This document shows, in pieces, positions 7,980-17,305 of a stretch of 64,000 bases of DNA. The stretch is from positions 1 through 64,000 of the forward strand of contig UCEU01000023.1 of assembly GCA_900471485.1 (NCBI GenBank), read 5' to 3'. The notes under the pieces were generated by a model that was given only the letters and a program-made list of their open reading frames with translations, was not told the DNA's origin and ran no database searches. A program made the position numbers and the translations under genes. The first letter of the stretch is position 1, and every line of letters begins with the position of its first letter. This DNA comes from Hyphomicrobiales bacterium. Its GTDB lineage: Bacteria > Pseudomonadota > Alphaproteobacteria > Rhizobiales > Rhizobiaceae.

Positions 7980-8942
7980 TCAATGCTTCGCGGCGCGGCC
8001 GAAGGGCAGCGAAATCGCGGTGCCCGTCAGCGCCGAAACGATGATCAGCAGATGCGCATTGATACTGGCCTTGGCCAACGCGGCGAGCGCGATCTTGTCG
8101 CTCGCTGCGCCGAAGGCGACCGCGCCGGCCGTGATCCCGGCGGGATAGGTGCCGACGCCGCCCGGCGCATGAACCGGCAGCACGGAGGATAGTTCACCAC
8201 CGAGCGCGCCGCCGAAGCTCGCGGCCATGGGCTCGACACCCATGAGGCCAAGCGCCCAGGCCAGCACCAAGACCTTCACCAGCCAGTTGATGACAGTCAT
8301 CGCCCAGGCGCGCGCGAATGCAGCGCCGTCGGCCGGCAGGCCGTTCTCGATTTCGGCGACGAGTTTCGCGGCCTTCGCAGGCAGGAGCTTCACCGCAAGC
8401 TTCAACAAAGGCCGCCGCGCGGCGAAGCCTGCAACGGGCAACGCCAGGAAGGCCGCCCAGAGGATCCATGCGAGAACGGTGTGGGTGGAGGCGATGGCAA
8501 AGCCGATACCGGCGGCCGCCAGAAGGGCATGCAGGTCAAGCAGGCGCATGACCAGAAGTGCAGAGGTACCGCGCGCCAAGGGAATGCCGAACTCGCTGCG
8601 CATCAGCACCGGGAAGCTCGTCTCCCCCGCACGGAACGGCAGCATGATGTTCAGGAGATTGTGGATCTGCGTGACGCGGAACAAGGCCTTGAAGTGGCCG
8701 GATGTCGCCTGCGGGAAATAATCGTAGATGCGCCAGGTCCTGAGGAAGTAGGTGCTGGTCAAGAGCGCCAGCGCGCCGACGACCGGCAGGATGCCGACTT
8801 CTTTCCACTGCCCGATGATGACGGGCCAGCCCCACAGCCACTGGATGAAAAGAGCGTAAGCCGCGACGATCGCCACGGTCAGCAGCGTCATGCGATTGCG
8901 GACAAACCAGGATTGTCGGCTGGCAACAACCGGAGACTTCAT
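7980..8942 (-). CDS. Flippase-like membrane protein (LPG synthase TM / UPF0104 type)
   Basis: A 320-residue polytopic inner-membrane protein of the family sharing the transmembrane domain of lysylphosphatidylglycerol synthase. Typical motifs are NIMLPFRAGE (residues about 97-106), PVHAPGGVGTYPAG, and about eight hydrophobic helices. Such proteins often accompany polyprenyl-phosphate glycosyltransferases. It diverges by 69 bp from the glycosyltransferase pair at 9012-11529, suggesting a shared task in lipid-linked sugar handling. Exact substrate unknown. Confidence 0.8.
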   Translation of the reverse strand: MKSPVVASRQSWFVRNRMTLLTVAIVAAYALFIQWLWGWPVIIGQWKEVGILPVVGALALLTSTYFLRTWRIYDYFPQATSGHFKALFRVTQIHNLLNIMLPFRAGETSFPVLMRSEFGIPLARGTSALLVMRLLDLHALLAAAGIGFAIASTHTVLAWILWAAFLALPVAGFAARRPLLKLAVKLLPAKAAKLVAEIENGLPADGAAFARAWAMTVINWLVKVLVLAWALGLMGVEPMAASFGGALGGELSSVLPVHAPGGVGTYPAGITAGAVAFGAASDKIALAALAKASINAHLLIIVSALTGTAISLPFGRAAKH

Positions 8943-9011
8943 GTACTAGGCTTCCTGACTTTGCGGCGAAAACCGCGATGCGGCCGTGTGGCCTTTTAGG
9001 AGAATTAGAAC

Positions 9012-10028
9012 TTGCAGACAACGGTAGACTCGGTCGCAGAGGCCATCGATCTGGCACTCCCCTTCGAGCTGTCGCTCGTCGTTCCGATTTTCAACGAAGA
9101 GGAAAGCGTCGGGCCGCTCGTCGATCGCATCTGTTCGGCGATGGTCAACTTTACCGCCCGCTGGGAGTTGATCCTTGTGGACGACGGCAGCACGGACGCG
9201 ACGCTCGCCAATGCGCGCCAGCATCTCGACCGTGACGGATTGAACCTCAAGATTGTCGCCCTGCAGCGCAATTTCGGCCAGACCGCGGCCATGCAGGCGG
9301 GCATCGACACCGCCACCGGGCGACTGATCGCGACGATGGACGGCGACCTGCAGAACGATCCCAAGGATATTCCGGCCATGGTGCGGGAGCTGGAGCGCCG
9401 GGAATTGGACCTGCTCGTCGGCTGGCGAAAGAACCGCCAGGACGGCCTGCTTCTGCGCAAGATCCCCTCCTGGTGCGCGAACTACCTGATCGGCCGGATC
9501 ACCGGCGTGAAGCTTCACGACTACGGCTGCAGCCTGAAGATCTACCGCGCATCGATCATCAAGCAGGTAAAGCTGATGGGCGAGATGCATCGCTTCATCC
9601 CGGCCTGGGTGGCCGGCGTGGTGCCGAGCTCGCGGATCGGCGAGATGGTGGTTACTCACCACGCGCGCGAGCATGGCCAGTCGAAATATGGGATCTCGCG
9701 GACCTTCCGTGTCATTCTCGACCTGCTCTCGGTGATGTTCTTCATGCGCTACAAGGCGCGGCCGGGCCACTTCTTCGGGTCGCTCGGGCTCGGCCTCGGC
9801 GGCATCGCCGCGTTGATCCTGATCTACCTGTTCTTCGACAAGTTCATCATGGGCAACGACATCGGCTCCCGCCCGATGCTGATGGTCGGCATCGTCTTTC
9901 TGCTGTCATCCGTGCAGCTTATCACCACAGGCATTCTCTCGGAGATGATCGCTCGTACCTACTATCGCGACGATGCTTCGCCGAACTATATCGTCCGACA
10001 GATCCTCGACGGGAATGAGAATGCGTAA
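9012..10028 (+). CDS. Polyprenyl-phosphate glycosyltransferase (GT2, ArnC/GtrB type)
   Basis: Expected to transfer a sugar from a nucleotide donor to undecaprenyl (or dodecaprenyl) phosphate on the cytosolic face. The 338-residue protein has the GT2 fold: VPIFNEEES (25-33), VDDGSTD (56-62) and MDGDLQND (109-116). Two C-terminal transmembrane helices lie near residues 253-275 and 286-308. The start is a TTG at 9012 preceded by AGGAGA 8 bases upstream; no upstream in-frame ATG is better. It overlaps the following ArnT-like gene by 14 bases. In Rhizobium, an enzyme of this class makes the lipid-linked galacturonic acid used for lipid A/core. That assignment here is inference. Confidence 0.85.
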   Translation: MQTTVDSVAEAIDLALPFELSLVVPIFNEEESVGPLVDRICSAMVNFTARWELILVDDGSTDATLANARQHLDRDGLNLKIVALQRNFGQTAAMQAGIDTATGRLIATMDGDLQNDPKDIPAMVRELERRELDLLVGWRKNRQDGLLLRKIPSWCANYLIGRITGVKLHDYGCSLKIYRASIIKQVKLMGEMHRFIPAWVAGVVPSSRIGEMVVTHHAREHGQSKYGISRTFRVILDLLSVMFFMRYKARPGHFFGSLGLGLGGIAALILIYLFFDKFIMGNDIGSRPMLMVGIVFLLSSVQLITTGILSEMIARTYYRDDASPNYIVRQILDGNENA

Positions 10029-11529
10029 TCTGCTTGTGCGCAGACCGGACTTCATCGTTCTCCTGCTCACCGGATATTTCCTTCTCGAGTTCGCCGTCCG
10101 CGTGCTGATGCCTGACGGTCTGCGCTACGACGAGTCGCAGCAGGCCTTCTTCTCGCAGTGGCTGGCGCTGGGCTACGATTCCCAACCGCCGCTCTACAAC
10201 TGGTTCCAGACCGCCGTCGTCTCGGCTTTCGGGCTTTCGATCACGACGATCGCGGCGGTGAAGAATTTCGTCCTGCTGCTCGTCTATCTGAGCTATTACA
10301 AGCTTGCCCGCATCGTGCTGCAGGACCGGCTGTTCGCGGTTATCGCGACGCTGTCGCTCCTGACCATTCCACAGCTTTTCTGGGAAGCGCAGCGCGACCT
10401 CACGCATACCGTCGCGCAGATGCTTGCGATCAACCTCTTGCTCTATGGCGTTATCAAGACGCTGAAGGCGCCGTCTCTGAAAACCTACGGGGTCGTCGGA
10501 CTGGCGCTCGGGCTCGGGATGCTGACCAAGTACAACTTCGCGCTCATCGCGGTCGCAGCACTGGTAGCCGTCTGGCTGCATCCGAACGGCCGGGCGCGGA
10601 TTTTCGACAAACGCTTCCTGCTGTCGGTCGCGATCGCCGCCGTGCTTTTCCTACCGCACGCCCTGTGGCTACTCGACAATTTCGCGGTCGCCTCCGGCCG
10701 CACGCTTGGGATCATGGAGCAGGACGCGCCGAAGGGGGCATTGGCCAAGCTGATACAGGGGCCATTCAAGTTCCTGCGGCTCGCGGTCGTCATCATCGCG
10801 CCGACCTTCGTCGTCTACTGCATCGTCTTCGGGAAGTCCTTCCTTCGCAATCTACGTGAAACGACCGTCTGGACGCGATTCTTCGATGCGATCTTCCTAA
10901 CCATCGCCGTTATCGTACTGGTTCTCATCGTGACGATCGGCATGACGGCGCTCAGGGATCGCTGGCTGCTGCCGTTCCTGTTCCTTGTGCCGATCTATTT
11001 CTGCCTGAAGATGCAGGCAGCGGGCATCAGGCCCGAGGACTTCGCGCGCCGGTTCCTGGTGGTGCCGCTGGTGATGATGTTGTTGATCCCTATCGCCCTG
11101 TTCGTGCGCATCAATTTCCCGACCTGGTTCGGCAGCTATCAGGCCTACAATGTGCCCTATGCAACTTTCGCCAAGAAGGTCGTCGCCGAAGAAGGCAAGA
11201 GGCCCGGCCTGATCATGACCAACGACTGGCTAGCCGCCGGCAACATGCGCCTGCAGATGTCGCATACGACGGTCATGTCGCTGTTCTTCGCCAACCTGAC
11301 GCTGGAATACGACTGGACCGCCGAACAGCCCGTGCTGCTCGTCTGGCTTTCGACAAAAGACGCGCCGCCTGCCCCGTCAGCGCTGAGGCAATGGGTGACG
11401 CAGAATCTCGGCACCGAATATGCAGGTTTCGACGCCAAACTGATGGCCATTCCCTACGCCCGCGGAAAGCCTGACGATATGCAGTATTTCGGTTACTCTT
11501 GGATTTACCCGAAGCAGGTGGCGAACTAG
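10015..11529 (+). CDS. GT39/ArnT-family glycosyltransferase
   Basis: A 504-residue polytopic membrane GT-C enzyme expected to move a sugar from a polyprenyl-phosphate donor to a periplasmic acceptor. The characteristic first loop reads LRYDESQQAFFSQWLALGYD, with the acidic DE likely catalytic, followed by SQPPLYNW. There are at least ten hydrophobic helices and a periplasmic C-terminal domain. The start could be 10015 or 10021 (MRMRN.. or MRN..); the second has better spacing from GGGA. Coupled with the upstream GT2 gene, it probably decorates lipid A or LPS core. Confidence 0.85.
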   Translation: MRMRNLLVRRPDFIVLLLTGYFLLEFAVRVLMPDGLRYDESQQAFFSQWLALGYDSQPPLYNWFQTAVVSAFGLSITTIAAVKNFVLLLVYLSYYKLARIVLQDRLFAVIATLSLLTIPQLFWEAQRDLTHTVAQMLAINLLLYGVIKTLKAPSLKTYGVVGLALGLGMLTKYNFALIAVAALVAVWLHPNGRARIFDKRFLLSVAIAAVLFLPHALWLLDNFAVASGRTLGIMEQDAPKGALAKLIQGPFKFLRLAVVIIAPTFVVYCIVFGKSFLRNLRETTVWTRFFDAIFLTIAVIVLVLIVTIGMTALRDRWLLPFLFLVPIYFCLKMQAAGIRPEDFARRFLVVPLVMMLLIPIALFVRINFPTWFGSYQAYNVPYATFAKKVVAEEGKRPGLIMTNDWLAAGNMRLQMSHTTVMSLFFANLTLEYDWTAEQPVLLVWLSTKDAPPAPSALRQWVTQNLGTEYAGFDAKLMAIPYARGKPDDMQYFGYSWIYPKQVAN

Positions 11530-12893
11530 GCTCTCAGCTCTTTCCAGGCGGCATCAAGCGCAAGCTTTGCGATTCGGCCGATCTCGTTGACCTCTTCACG
11601 GCTGATGACCAGCGGCGGCGATGCCAGCATGCGGTCGCCGGTGGCGCGCAGCACCAGCCCGTTGGCAAGCGCGTGGTTGCGCACCAGTGCGCCCACAGCA
11701 TCGGGCTTTTCGAAGCGGGTACGGGTGGCCTTGTCGGCAGCGAGCTGCAAAGCACCCATAAGGCCGATGCTTGCGGCTTCGCCGACAAGATCGTGCTCGC
11801 CAAGCGCGCCCCAGACCTTCGCGAAGTAAGGTCCGATATCGTCGCGCACCCGCTCGACCAGTTTCTCATCCTCGATGATGCGGAGGTTTTCGAGGGCCGC
11901 AGCGGCGCACACCGGGTGGCCGGAATAGGTAAAGCCGTGGTTGAAATCACCGACATCGTTGATCAGCACTTCGGCGATACGATCGCTGACGAGCACGCCG
12001 CCGATCGGCAGGTAGCCCGAGGAAAGTCCCTTGGCGATGGGCGCGAGATCCGGCTCCACGCCGAAATACTGGTGACCGAACCATTCGCCGAGCCGGCCGA
12101 AGCCGCAGATGACCTCGTCGGTGACGAGCAGGATGTTACGCGCCTTGCAGATACGATCGATCTCCGGCCAGTATGTCTCAGGCGGAATGATGACGCCGGC
12201 AGCGCCCTGGACCGGTTCGGCGACGAATGCCGCGACGTTGTCTTCGCCGAGCTCGTCGATCTTCGCTTCCAGCTCGCGCGCGACCTTCAAGCCGAACTCG
12301 GCAGGCGACAGATCTCCGCCCTCGCCGTACCAATATGGCTGGCCGATGTGGACGATGCCTGGGATCGGCAGGTCGCCCTGCTCGTGCATGTATTTCATGC
12401 CGCCGAGGCTGGCACCGGCGACGGTCGAGCCGTGGTAGCCGTTCTTACGTGCGATGACGATCTTCTTCGACGGTTTGCCTAGGGCGCTCCAATAGACGCG
12501 GGCCATGCGAAACCAGGTGTCGTTCGCCTCGGAGCCCGAACCTGTGAAGAAGACGTGGTTGAAGCGCGGCCCGGCATGGGCGGTGACCTTTTCGGCCAGC
12601 AGTGTCGTCGGCGTGGTCGTCGTGCCGAAGAAGGTGTTGTAGTACGGCAGCTCGTTCATCTGGCGGGCAACGGCGTCGGTGATCTCGCGGCGGCCGTAAC
12701 CGACATTGACGCACCACAGGCCGGCGAAGCCATCAAGATACTTCCTGCCGTGATTGTCCCATATATGGACGCCCTCACCGCGCTGGATGATGCGGGTGCC
12801 GTCGGCGTTCAGCTTCTTCATGTCGGAGAAGGGATGAAGGTGATGGGCGGCATCGATGGCGGCGATATTCGAACGTGCGTAAGTATCGGACAT
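11526..12893 (-). CDS. Class III aminotransferase, putrescine/omega-amine type
   Basis: A 455-residue PLP enzyme of the omega-amine:pyruvate group (SpuC-like). Features are FTGSGSEANDTW (PLP phosphate loop), YHGSTVAGASLGG, AEPVQGAAGVIIPP, TDEVICGFGRLGEWFG, and the Schiff-base lysine in DLAPIAKGLSSGYLPIGG. Likely substrates are putrescine or related amines with pyruvate as acceptor. It diverges from a GlnA-like ligase gene 82 bp away, the pairing expected for polyamine catabolism. The 3' end overlaps the convergent GT39 gene by 4 bases. Confidence 0.88.
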   Translation of the reverse strand: MSDTYARSNIAAIDAAHHLHPFSDMKKLNADGTRIIQRGEGVHIWDNHGRKYLDGFAGLWCVNVGYGRREITDAVARQMNELPYYNTFFGTTTTPTTLLAEKVTAHAGPRFNHVFFTGSGSEANDTWFRMARVYWSALGKPSKKIVIARKNGYHGSTVAGASLGGMKYMHEQGDLPIPGIVHIGQPYWYGEGGDLSPAEFGLKVARELEAKIDELGEDNVAAFVAEPVQGAAGVIIPPETYWPEIDRICKARNILLVTDEVICGFGRLGEWFGHQYFGVEPDLAPIAKGLSSGYLPIGGVLVSDRIAEVLINDVGDFNHGFTYSGHPVCAAAALENLRIIEDEKLVERVRDDIGPYFAKVWGALGEHDLVGEAASIGLMGALQLAADKATRTRFEKPDAVGALVRNHALANGLVLRATGDRMLASPPLVISREEVNEIGRIAKLALDAAWKELRA

Positions 12894-12975
12894 GATTTGC
12901 TAAACACCCCGGAGATTGAAAGCCTCTTCCCAATGGGCTACGACCTTGGCCTTGTCCGAGGGGATTTTCAAGATC

Positions 12976-14328
12976 ATGACGGCTGACAAAATGGACGGCA
13001 TAGCTGCGGGCGGCGACCCGCGCATCGAAATCATACTGGTCGGCATGAACGGGGACCTGCGCGGCAAGCAGATTCCGCTTGAGGCGCAGAAGAAGATCTG
13101 GGCCGGCGAAGTGCGGCTCCCCTCCTCCACGCAGTCGCTTGACATCTGGGGCGACGACAATGACGACATCACCGGCCTGTCGCTGTCGGTCGGCGATCCC
13201 GATGGCAATTGCATCGCCGACAAGCGCAGCCTTGCGCCCATGCCGTGGGCACCCGAGGGATCGATGCAGGTGCTGGCGACGATGCACGAGTTTGACGGCA
13301 CACCGAGCTTCATGGATCCGCGCGCCATCCTCGCCGCCATGCTCGAGCGCTACAAGCAGCGCGGGCTGACGCCCGTCGTGGCAACGGAGCTGGAGTTCTA
13401 CGTGGTCGAACCCGACTGGCGCGAAACCGGCCGCCCCTCGCCACCGAAAGGACTGACCTACAAGGGCGAGCCGAACGGCTTCCAGCTTTACGACATGAGT
13501 GCGGTGGATACGCTAGACGATTACCTGCAGACCGTGCGCGCATACGCGAGGGCGCAGGGACTGCCGGCGGATGCGACGACGGCGGAATTCGGCCCGGGAC
13601 AGTTCGAGATCAATCTCCTGCACCGCGCCGATGCACTGGCAGCAGCCGACGACTGCATCTTCCTGAAAAGGATCGTCGAGCAGGCAGCGCGCAGGCACGG
13701 CTTGAAGTCGACCTGCATGGCCAAGCCCTATTCCGAGCATGCCGGCTCGGGGCTGCATGTGCATGCCAGCATCATCGACAAGGATGGCCGAAACATCCTG
13801 GACGCGAGGGGTGGCGAGGCGAAACTTCTCAAGTCAGTCTGCGGAGGCATGCTGCAGAGCATGCGCGAGGCGCAACTGATCTTCGCACCCTTCGCCAATT
13901 CCTACAGGCGATTCCAGCCCGGTTCCTTCGCCCCCATCGATCTGACATGGGGTTACGGTCACCGTGGAACGGCGGTGCGGATTCCGGATCGCGACGGCCC
14001 GGCCGCCCGTGTCGAACATCGTGTCGCCGGCGCCGACGCCAATCCCTATCTGCTGCTCACGGCGATCCTCGGCGGAATGCTGCTTGGTCTGGAGAGCGAA
14101 ATCGATCCCGGCGAGGAGACGACGCCGTCGCATGTTCCCGAAAACACCACGCAGCTGACGCATGATTACCTGACGGCGGTGGACACCTTCCGATCCTCGC
14201 GGTTCATCGCCGACGTCTTCGGCGAGCGCTACCAGAAGCTCTACGGCGACACCAAGCGCAAGGAGGCGATCACCTACCTGCGCACCGTTTCCGATTTCGA
14301 TTACCGGACCTACCTGCCCCGGCTCTAG
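12976..14328 (+). CDS. Glutamine synthetase family ligase (gamma-glutamylpolyamine type)
   Basis: A 450-residue GlnA-fold protein without the features of housekeeping GlnA. Motifs seen are TELEFYVVEP (metal site), EFGPGQFEINLLH, GSGLHVHASI (ATP/ammonia loop) and NPYLLLTAILGGMLLGLE. PuuA-like members ligate glutamate to putrescine or ethanolamine-like amines. Its divergent neighbour, a putrescine-type aminotransferase, supports that role. The ATG at 12976 was chosen over a TTG at 12916, which lacks a suitable ribosome-binding site; ATG 12991 is also possible. Confidence 0.82.
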   Translation: MTADKMDGIAAGGDPRIEIILVGMNGDLRGKQIPLEAQKKIWAGEVRLPSSTQSLDIWGDDNDDITGLSLSVGDPDGNCIADKRSLAPMPWAPEGSMQVLATMHEFDGTPSFMDPRAILAAMLERYKQRGLTPVVATELEFYVVEPDWRETGRPSPPKGLTYKGEPNGFQLYDMSAVDTLDDYLQTVRAYARAQGLPADATTAEFGPGQFEINLLHRADALAAADDCIFLKRIVEQAARRHGLKSTCMAKPYSEHAGSGLHVHASIIDKDGRNILDARGGEAKLLKSVCGGMLQSMREAQLIFAPFANSYRRFQPGSFAPIDLTWGYGHRGTAVRIPDRDGPAARVEHRVAGADANPYLLLTAILGGMLLGLESEIDPGEETTPSHVPENTTQLTHDYLTAVDTFRSSRFIADVFGERYQKLYGDTKRKEAITYLRTVSDFDYRTYLPRL

Positions 14329-15269
14329 CTCATCGGCTCGCGGCGCTCGGTTTCATCGACCTGCGCCGCCAGGCCGCGCTTCACCAGAACCTTCAGTTCA
14401 CCCGGGTGAAGCTTGAGCGCAACGTCGCGCTGGAGCGGCAACAGTTCGCCGTCCATCACGCAGTTGGCCTTGGAATGCAATTTCGGAAAATGGAGTTCCA
14501 CCTCGGCGGGGTGCATGATCATGACGTTGGCGTTTTCACGAACCTTGCCGCGCAACAGATCGAACGCAAGACGCGCCACGCCGAGCGGCCTTAGCGGATT
14601 TGCGGTGTAGAAACCGAGCTCTCCGCCGGTGAGATTGTCGGCATAAAGCAGGGCATTCTCGCCGAAGGGATTATTCGACACCGACACGGCTGACACCCGA
14701 CGATGCTCGCGAACACCTTGTGCCTTGAACTCCACCTCGAATTCCGGCGGATTAAGCACGACGCCTAATGCAGCGCGCGTGCTCGCTCGCATCTTCCCGA
14801 GCCGCGAACGGTAGCTGTAGGAATTGCGATAGCGCACCATGCGGGCATGCAGGCCCGCCGAAAACTGATGGATGAACGGCCGGTCATTGGCGCTGGCGAT
14901 ATCGACATTGTCGACCTCGCCATTCGCCAGCACCTCGAGCGCCGCCCATATATCGAGCGGAACGCGCAAGGAGCGGGCAAACAGGTTCATGGTGCCGGCA
15001 GGAACAACACCGAGCGCGACCTCATTCTTCCAGGCGATCGAGGCGGCCGCCGAAATCGTGCCGTCACCGCCGCCAGCGACAATCCCATCGAGATCGTCAC
15101 GCCGCGCGGCTCGCTCCATGGCCGGCACGATCTCCTTGCCGGAGAAGACCACGGCCTCGAACTCATGGCCGGCGTCGCGGAACACCGCTTCGGCACGTTT
15201 CTCATAAGCCTCCATATCGGTCGTTCTGAACGTTCCGCCGTCCCGATTGAAAAAACCCATAAGCTTCAT
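14325..15269 (-). CDS. Diacylglycerol/lipid kinase family protein
   Basis: A 314-residue cytosolic protein with the DAGK catalytic signature GIVAGGGDGT (residues 63-72) and PAGTMNLFARSL, plus the C-terminal beta-sandwich ending with a VMDGELL segment. It phosphorylates a lipid such as diacylglycerol or a sphingoid-type alcohol; the substrate cannot be told. Length is normal. Its stop overlaps the convergent glutamine-synthetase-like gene by 4 bases. Confidence 0.85.
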   Translation of the reverse strand: MKLMGFFNRDGGTFRTTDMEAYEKRAEAVFRDAGHEFEAVVFSGKEIVPAMERAARRDDLDGIVAGGGDGTISAAASIAWKNEVALGVVPAGTMNLFARSLRVPLDIWAALEVLANGEVDNVDIASANDRPFIHQFSAGLHARMVRYRNSYSYRSRLGKMRASTRAALGVVLNPPEFEVEFKAQGVREHRRVSAVSVSNNPFGENALLYADNLTGGELGFYTANPLRPLGVARLAFDLLRGKVRENANVMIMHPAEVELHFPKLHSKANCVMDGELLPLQRDVALKLHPGELKVLVKRGLAAQVDETERREPMS

Positions 15270-15588
15270 GAGATTCCTGTCAGATTCTGAAACCTTTCGC
15301 GAGATTTCCCGCGCCGCTTAGAAATGGTTGCGCTGCCAGCTATTTCAAGCTGAGGCAACTCCTATCGATGCCCAATGCGGCGTGACGAGCCACGCAATCG
15401 CTGCAATGGACACATGCGCTGAGAGGGACGCTGCACTGCAGAAAATGCACTCGACGCCGTGGGCTTCCGTCGCCAATAATGGGATACTGGAGCACCCCTC
15501 CACCCCCCATCATTTTCCGGCTTGCGGGCCCCGTTGGCATCCCGCCTTCGCGCCGGTTTTCAAGCGTTCGAATGCCCAAGGAGCTCCC
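15270..15588. other. Intergenic region, 319 bp
   Basis: Upstream of the MFS gene the reading frame stays open back to 15328. That extension lacks hydrophobic pattern or family similarity and has no ribosome-binding site, so I treat it as non-coding leader. No RNA gene or repeat was recognised. Confidence 0.5.
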
Positions 15589-16806
15589 GTGAGCGAGATT
15601 GCCGTAAACGATTCCATCGACAGCAGCCCGGCCGTAGAGGCGCCCTCGCCGATGGCGGTCGCGCTGGTGCAGCTGGCGCTCGCCTGCGGCGGCTTCGGCA
15701 TCGGCACTGGCGAATTCGCGATCATGGGGCTTCTGCCCAATGTCGCCGGCACGTTCTCCGTGACCATCCCGCAAGCAGGTTATGTGATCAGTGCCTATGC
15801 GCTCGGCGTGGTCATCGGTGCGCCTGTTATCGCGGTGCTGGCCGCGAGAATGACGCGCCGCGCGCTGCTCCTGCTGCTCATGGGTATTTTTGCGACCGGA
15901 AACATCCTGAGCGCCATGGCGCCCAGCTTCGAAAGCTTTGCCTTCCTTCGCTTTATCACCGGCCTGCCGCATGGCGCCTATTTCGGCGTGGCCGCGATCG
16001 TTGCCGCATCAATGGTGCCCGTGCACAAGCGGGCACGCGCCGTGGGAAGCGTCATGCTCGGACTGACGATCGCGACCCTGCTCGGCACGCCGCTCGCGAC
16101 ATTCTTCGGCCAATCGCTCGACTGGCGCATCGCATTCACCGCCGTCGGTGTGATCGGCCTCGTGACCATGGCGCTCATCTGGTACTACGTGCCGCGCGAC
16201 GAGGTGTCAGAAGGTGCAAGCTTCATGCGCGAACTCGGCGCCTTCAAGCGCCCGCAGGTGCTGCTCACTCTCGCCATTGCAGCTGTCGGCTACGGCGGCA
16301 TGTTCGCGATGTTCAGCTACATCGCCGACACGACCACGCAGGTCGCCATGTTGCAGCCGGGGATGGTCGCAGTGATGATGGTGCTGTTCGGCGTCGGCAT
16401 GAACGCCGGCAACGTCGTGGGATCGTGGTTCGCCGACAAGTCGATCATGGGAACGATCGGCGGATCGCTGATATTCAACATCGTCGTTCTGACGCTGTTC
16501 TCGCTGACAGCTTCCAATCCCTTCATGCTCGGGCTCTGCGTGTTCCTGATCGGCTGCGGCTTCGCGGCCGGCCCTGCCCTGCAGACCCGCCTCATGGACG
16601 TTGCCGCCGACGCGCAGACGCTTGCCGCGGCTTCCAACCACTCGGCCTTCAACATTGCCAACGCGCTCGGCGCATGGCTCGGCGGCCTCGTCATCGCCTG
16701 GGGCTACGGCTCGGCGGCGACCGGCTATGTCGGCGCTATTCTTTCGGTGTTCGGGATGCTGGTCTTTGCGGCGTCGTTACGCCTGGACCGCCGCAGCCGC
16801 GGCTGA
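15589..16806 (+). CDS. MFS transporter, DHA1 AraJ/NepI-like
   Basis: A 405-residue 12-helix major facilitator exporter. GTGEFAIMGLLPNVA in helix 1 and the MTRRALLLLLMGIF loop are typical of AraJ/NepI-type drug:proton antiporters that export sugars, nucleosides or drugs. The start is GTG at 15589 because AAGGAG lies 6 bases upstream. Its 3' end overlaps the convergent HxlR gene by 71 bases, an overlap that may have arisen from a tandem duplication there. Confidence 0.85.
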   Translation: MSEIAVNDSIDSSPAVEAPSPMAVALVQLALACGGFGIGTGEFAIMGLLPNVAGTFSVTIPQAGYVISAYALGVVIGAPVIAVLAARMTRRALLLLLMGIFATGNILSAMAPSFESFAFLRFITGLPHGAYFGVAAIVAASMVPVHKRARAVGSVMLGLTIATLLGTPLATFFGQSLDWRIAFTAVGVIGLVTMALIWYYVPRDEVSEGASFMRELGAFKRPQVLLTLAIAAVGYGGMFAMFSYIADTTTQVAMLQPGMVAVMMVLFGVGMNAGNVVGSWFADKSIMGTIGGSLIFNIVVLTLFSLTASNPFMLGLCVFLIGCGFAAGPALQTRLMDVAADAQTLAAASNHSAFNIANALGAWLGGLVIAWGYGSAATGYVGAILSVFGMLVFAASLRLDRRSRG

Positions 16807-17203
16807 TCCCGCATCGGCCGTCACATCGCGCATCGGCCGTCACATCGCGCATGTGGCGGCCATCGGGAAGGCAAAAGACATTCTCTTCGCCCCACGCCGC
16901 AAGCGCCGCGATGACCGGGCGTAGCGTCCGCCCAAGGGGCGTCAGCGCATAGTCGACGCGCGGCGGCACGACCGGGTAGACGGTGCGGGAAACCAGTCCC
17001 GATTCTTCCAGTTCGCGCAGCTGCTTGGTCAGCATGCGCTGCGTGACCGCCGGCAGCTTTCGGCGCAGTTCGTTGAAGCGATGCGTGCCCGCCATCAGGT
17101 GGAAGAGGATGACGCCCTTCCATTTTCCATCCAGAAAACTCAGCGTCGCCTCGACAGGACAACCGGGAAAATTCTTCGTGAGTTTGTCCCGCGGCAACGA
17201 CAT
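16736..17203 (-). CDS. HxlR family transcriptional regulator (C-terminus probably frameshifted)
   Basis: A 155-residue winged-helix regulator. The HxlR core is intact: NFPGCPVEATLSFLDGKWK with the single redox-type Cys15, then RFNELRRKL, VTQRMLTKQLRELEESGLV and YALTPLGRTL. It diverges from the alcohol dehydrogenase gene at 17306, which it likely controls in response to electrophiles or quinones. After residue about 120, a 19-bp tandem duplication shifts the frame and adds a cysteine/glycine-rich tail running into the MFS gene. With one copy the protein would end at 16777. Confidence 0.88.
   Translation of the reverse strand: MSLPRDKLTKNFPGCPVEATLSFLDGKWKGVILFHLMAGTHRFNELRRKLPAVTQRMLTKQLRELEESGLVSRTVYPVVPPRVDYALTPLGRTLRPVIAALAAWGEENVFCLPDGRHMRDVTADARCDGRCGISRGCGGPGVTTPQRPASRTPKE
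16810..16847. repeat. 19-bp perfect tandem duplication
   Basis: CGCATCGGCCGTCACATCG occurs twice head-to-tail (16810-16828, 16829-16847), followed by a partial third CGCAT. It lies inside the HxlR 3' coding region just past the MFS stop. Because 19 is not a multiple of three, it changes the HxlR reading frame. Confidence 0.95.
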
Positions 17204-17305
17204 TTGACGGTATCCTTTTTGGTACTACGTACAGAATTTGTGCATTCTTGCGCTTCCTGAACATAGGACGCATCTAGCACCTGTGCAACTGAACAGGAGT
17301 TTCCC

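Noticed and set aside
15328..15588. N-terminal extension of the first MFS transporter
   Set aside because: The 87 extra codons have no family match and no ribosome-binding site, while GTG 15589 has AAGGAG at ideal spacing.
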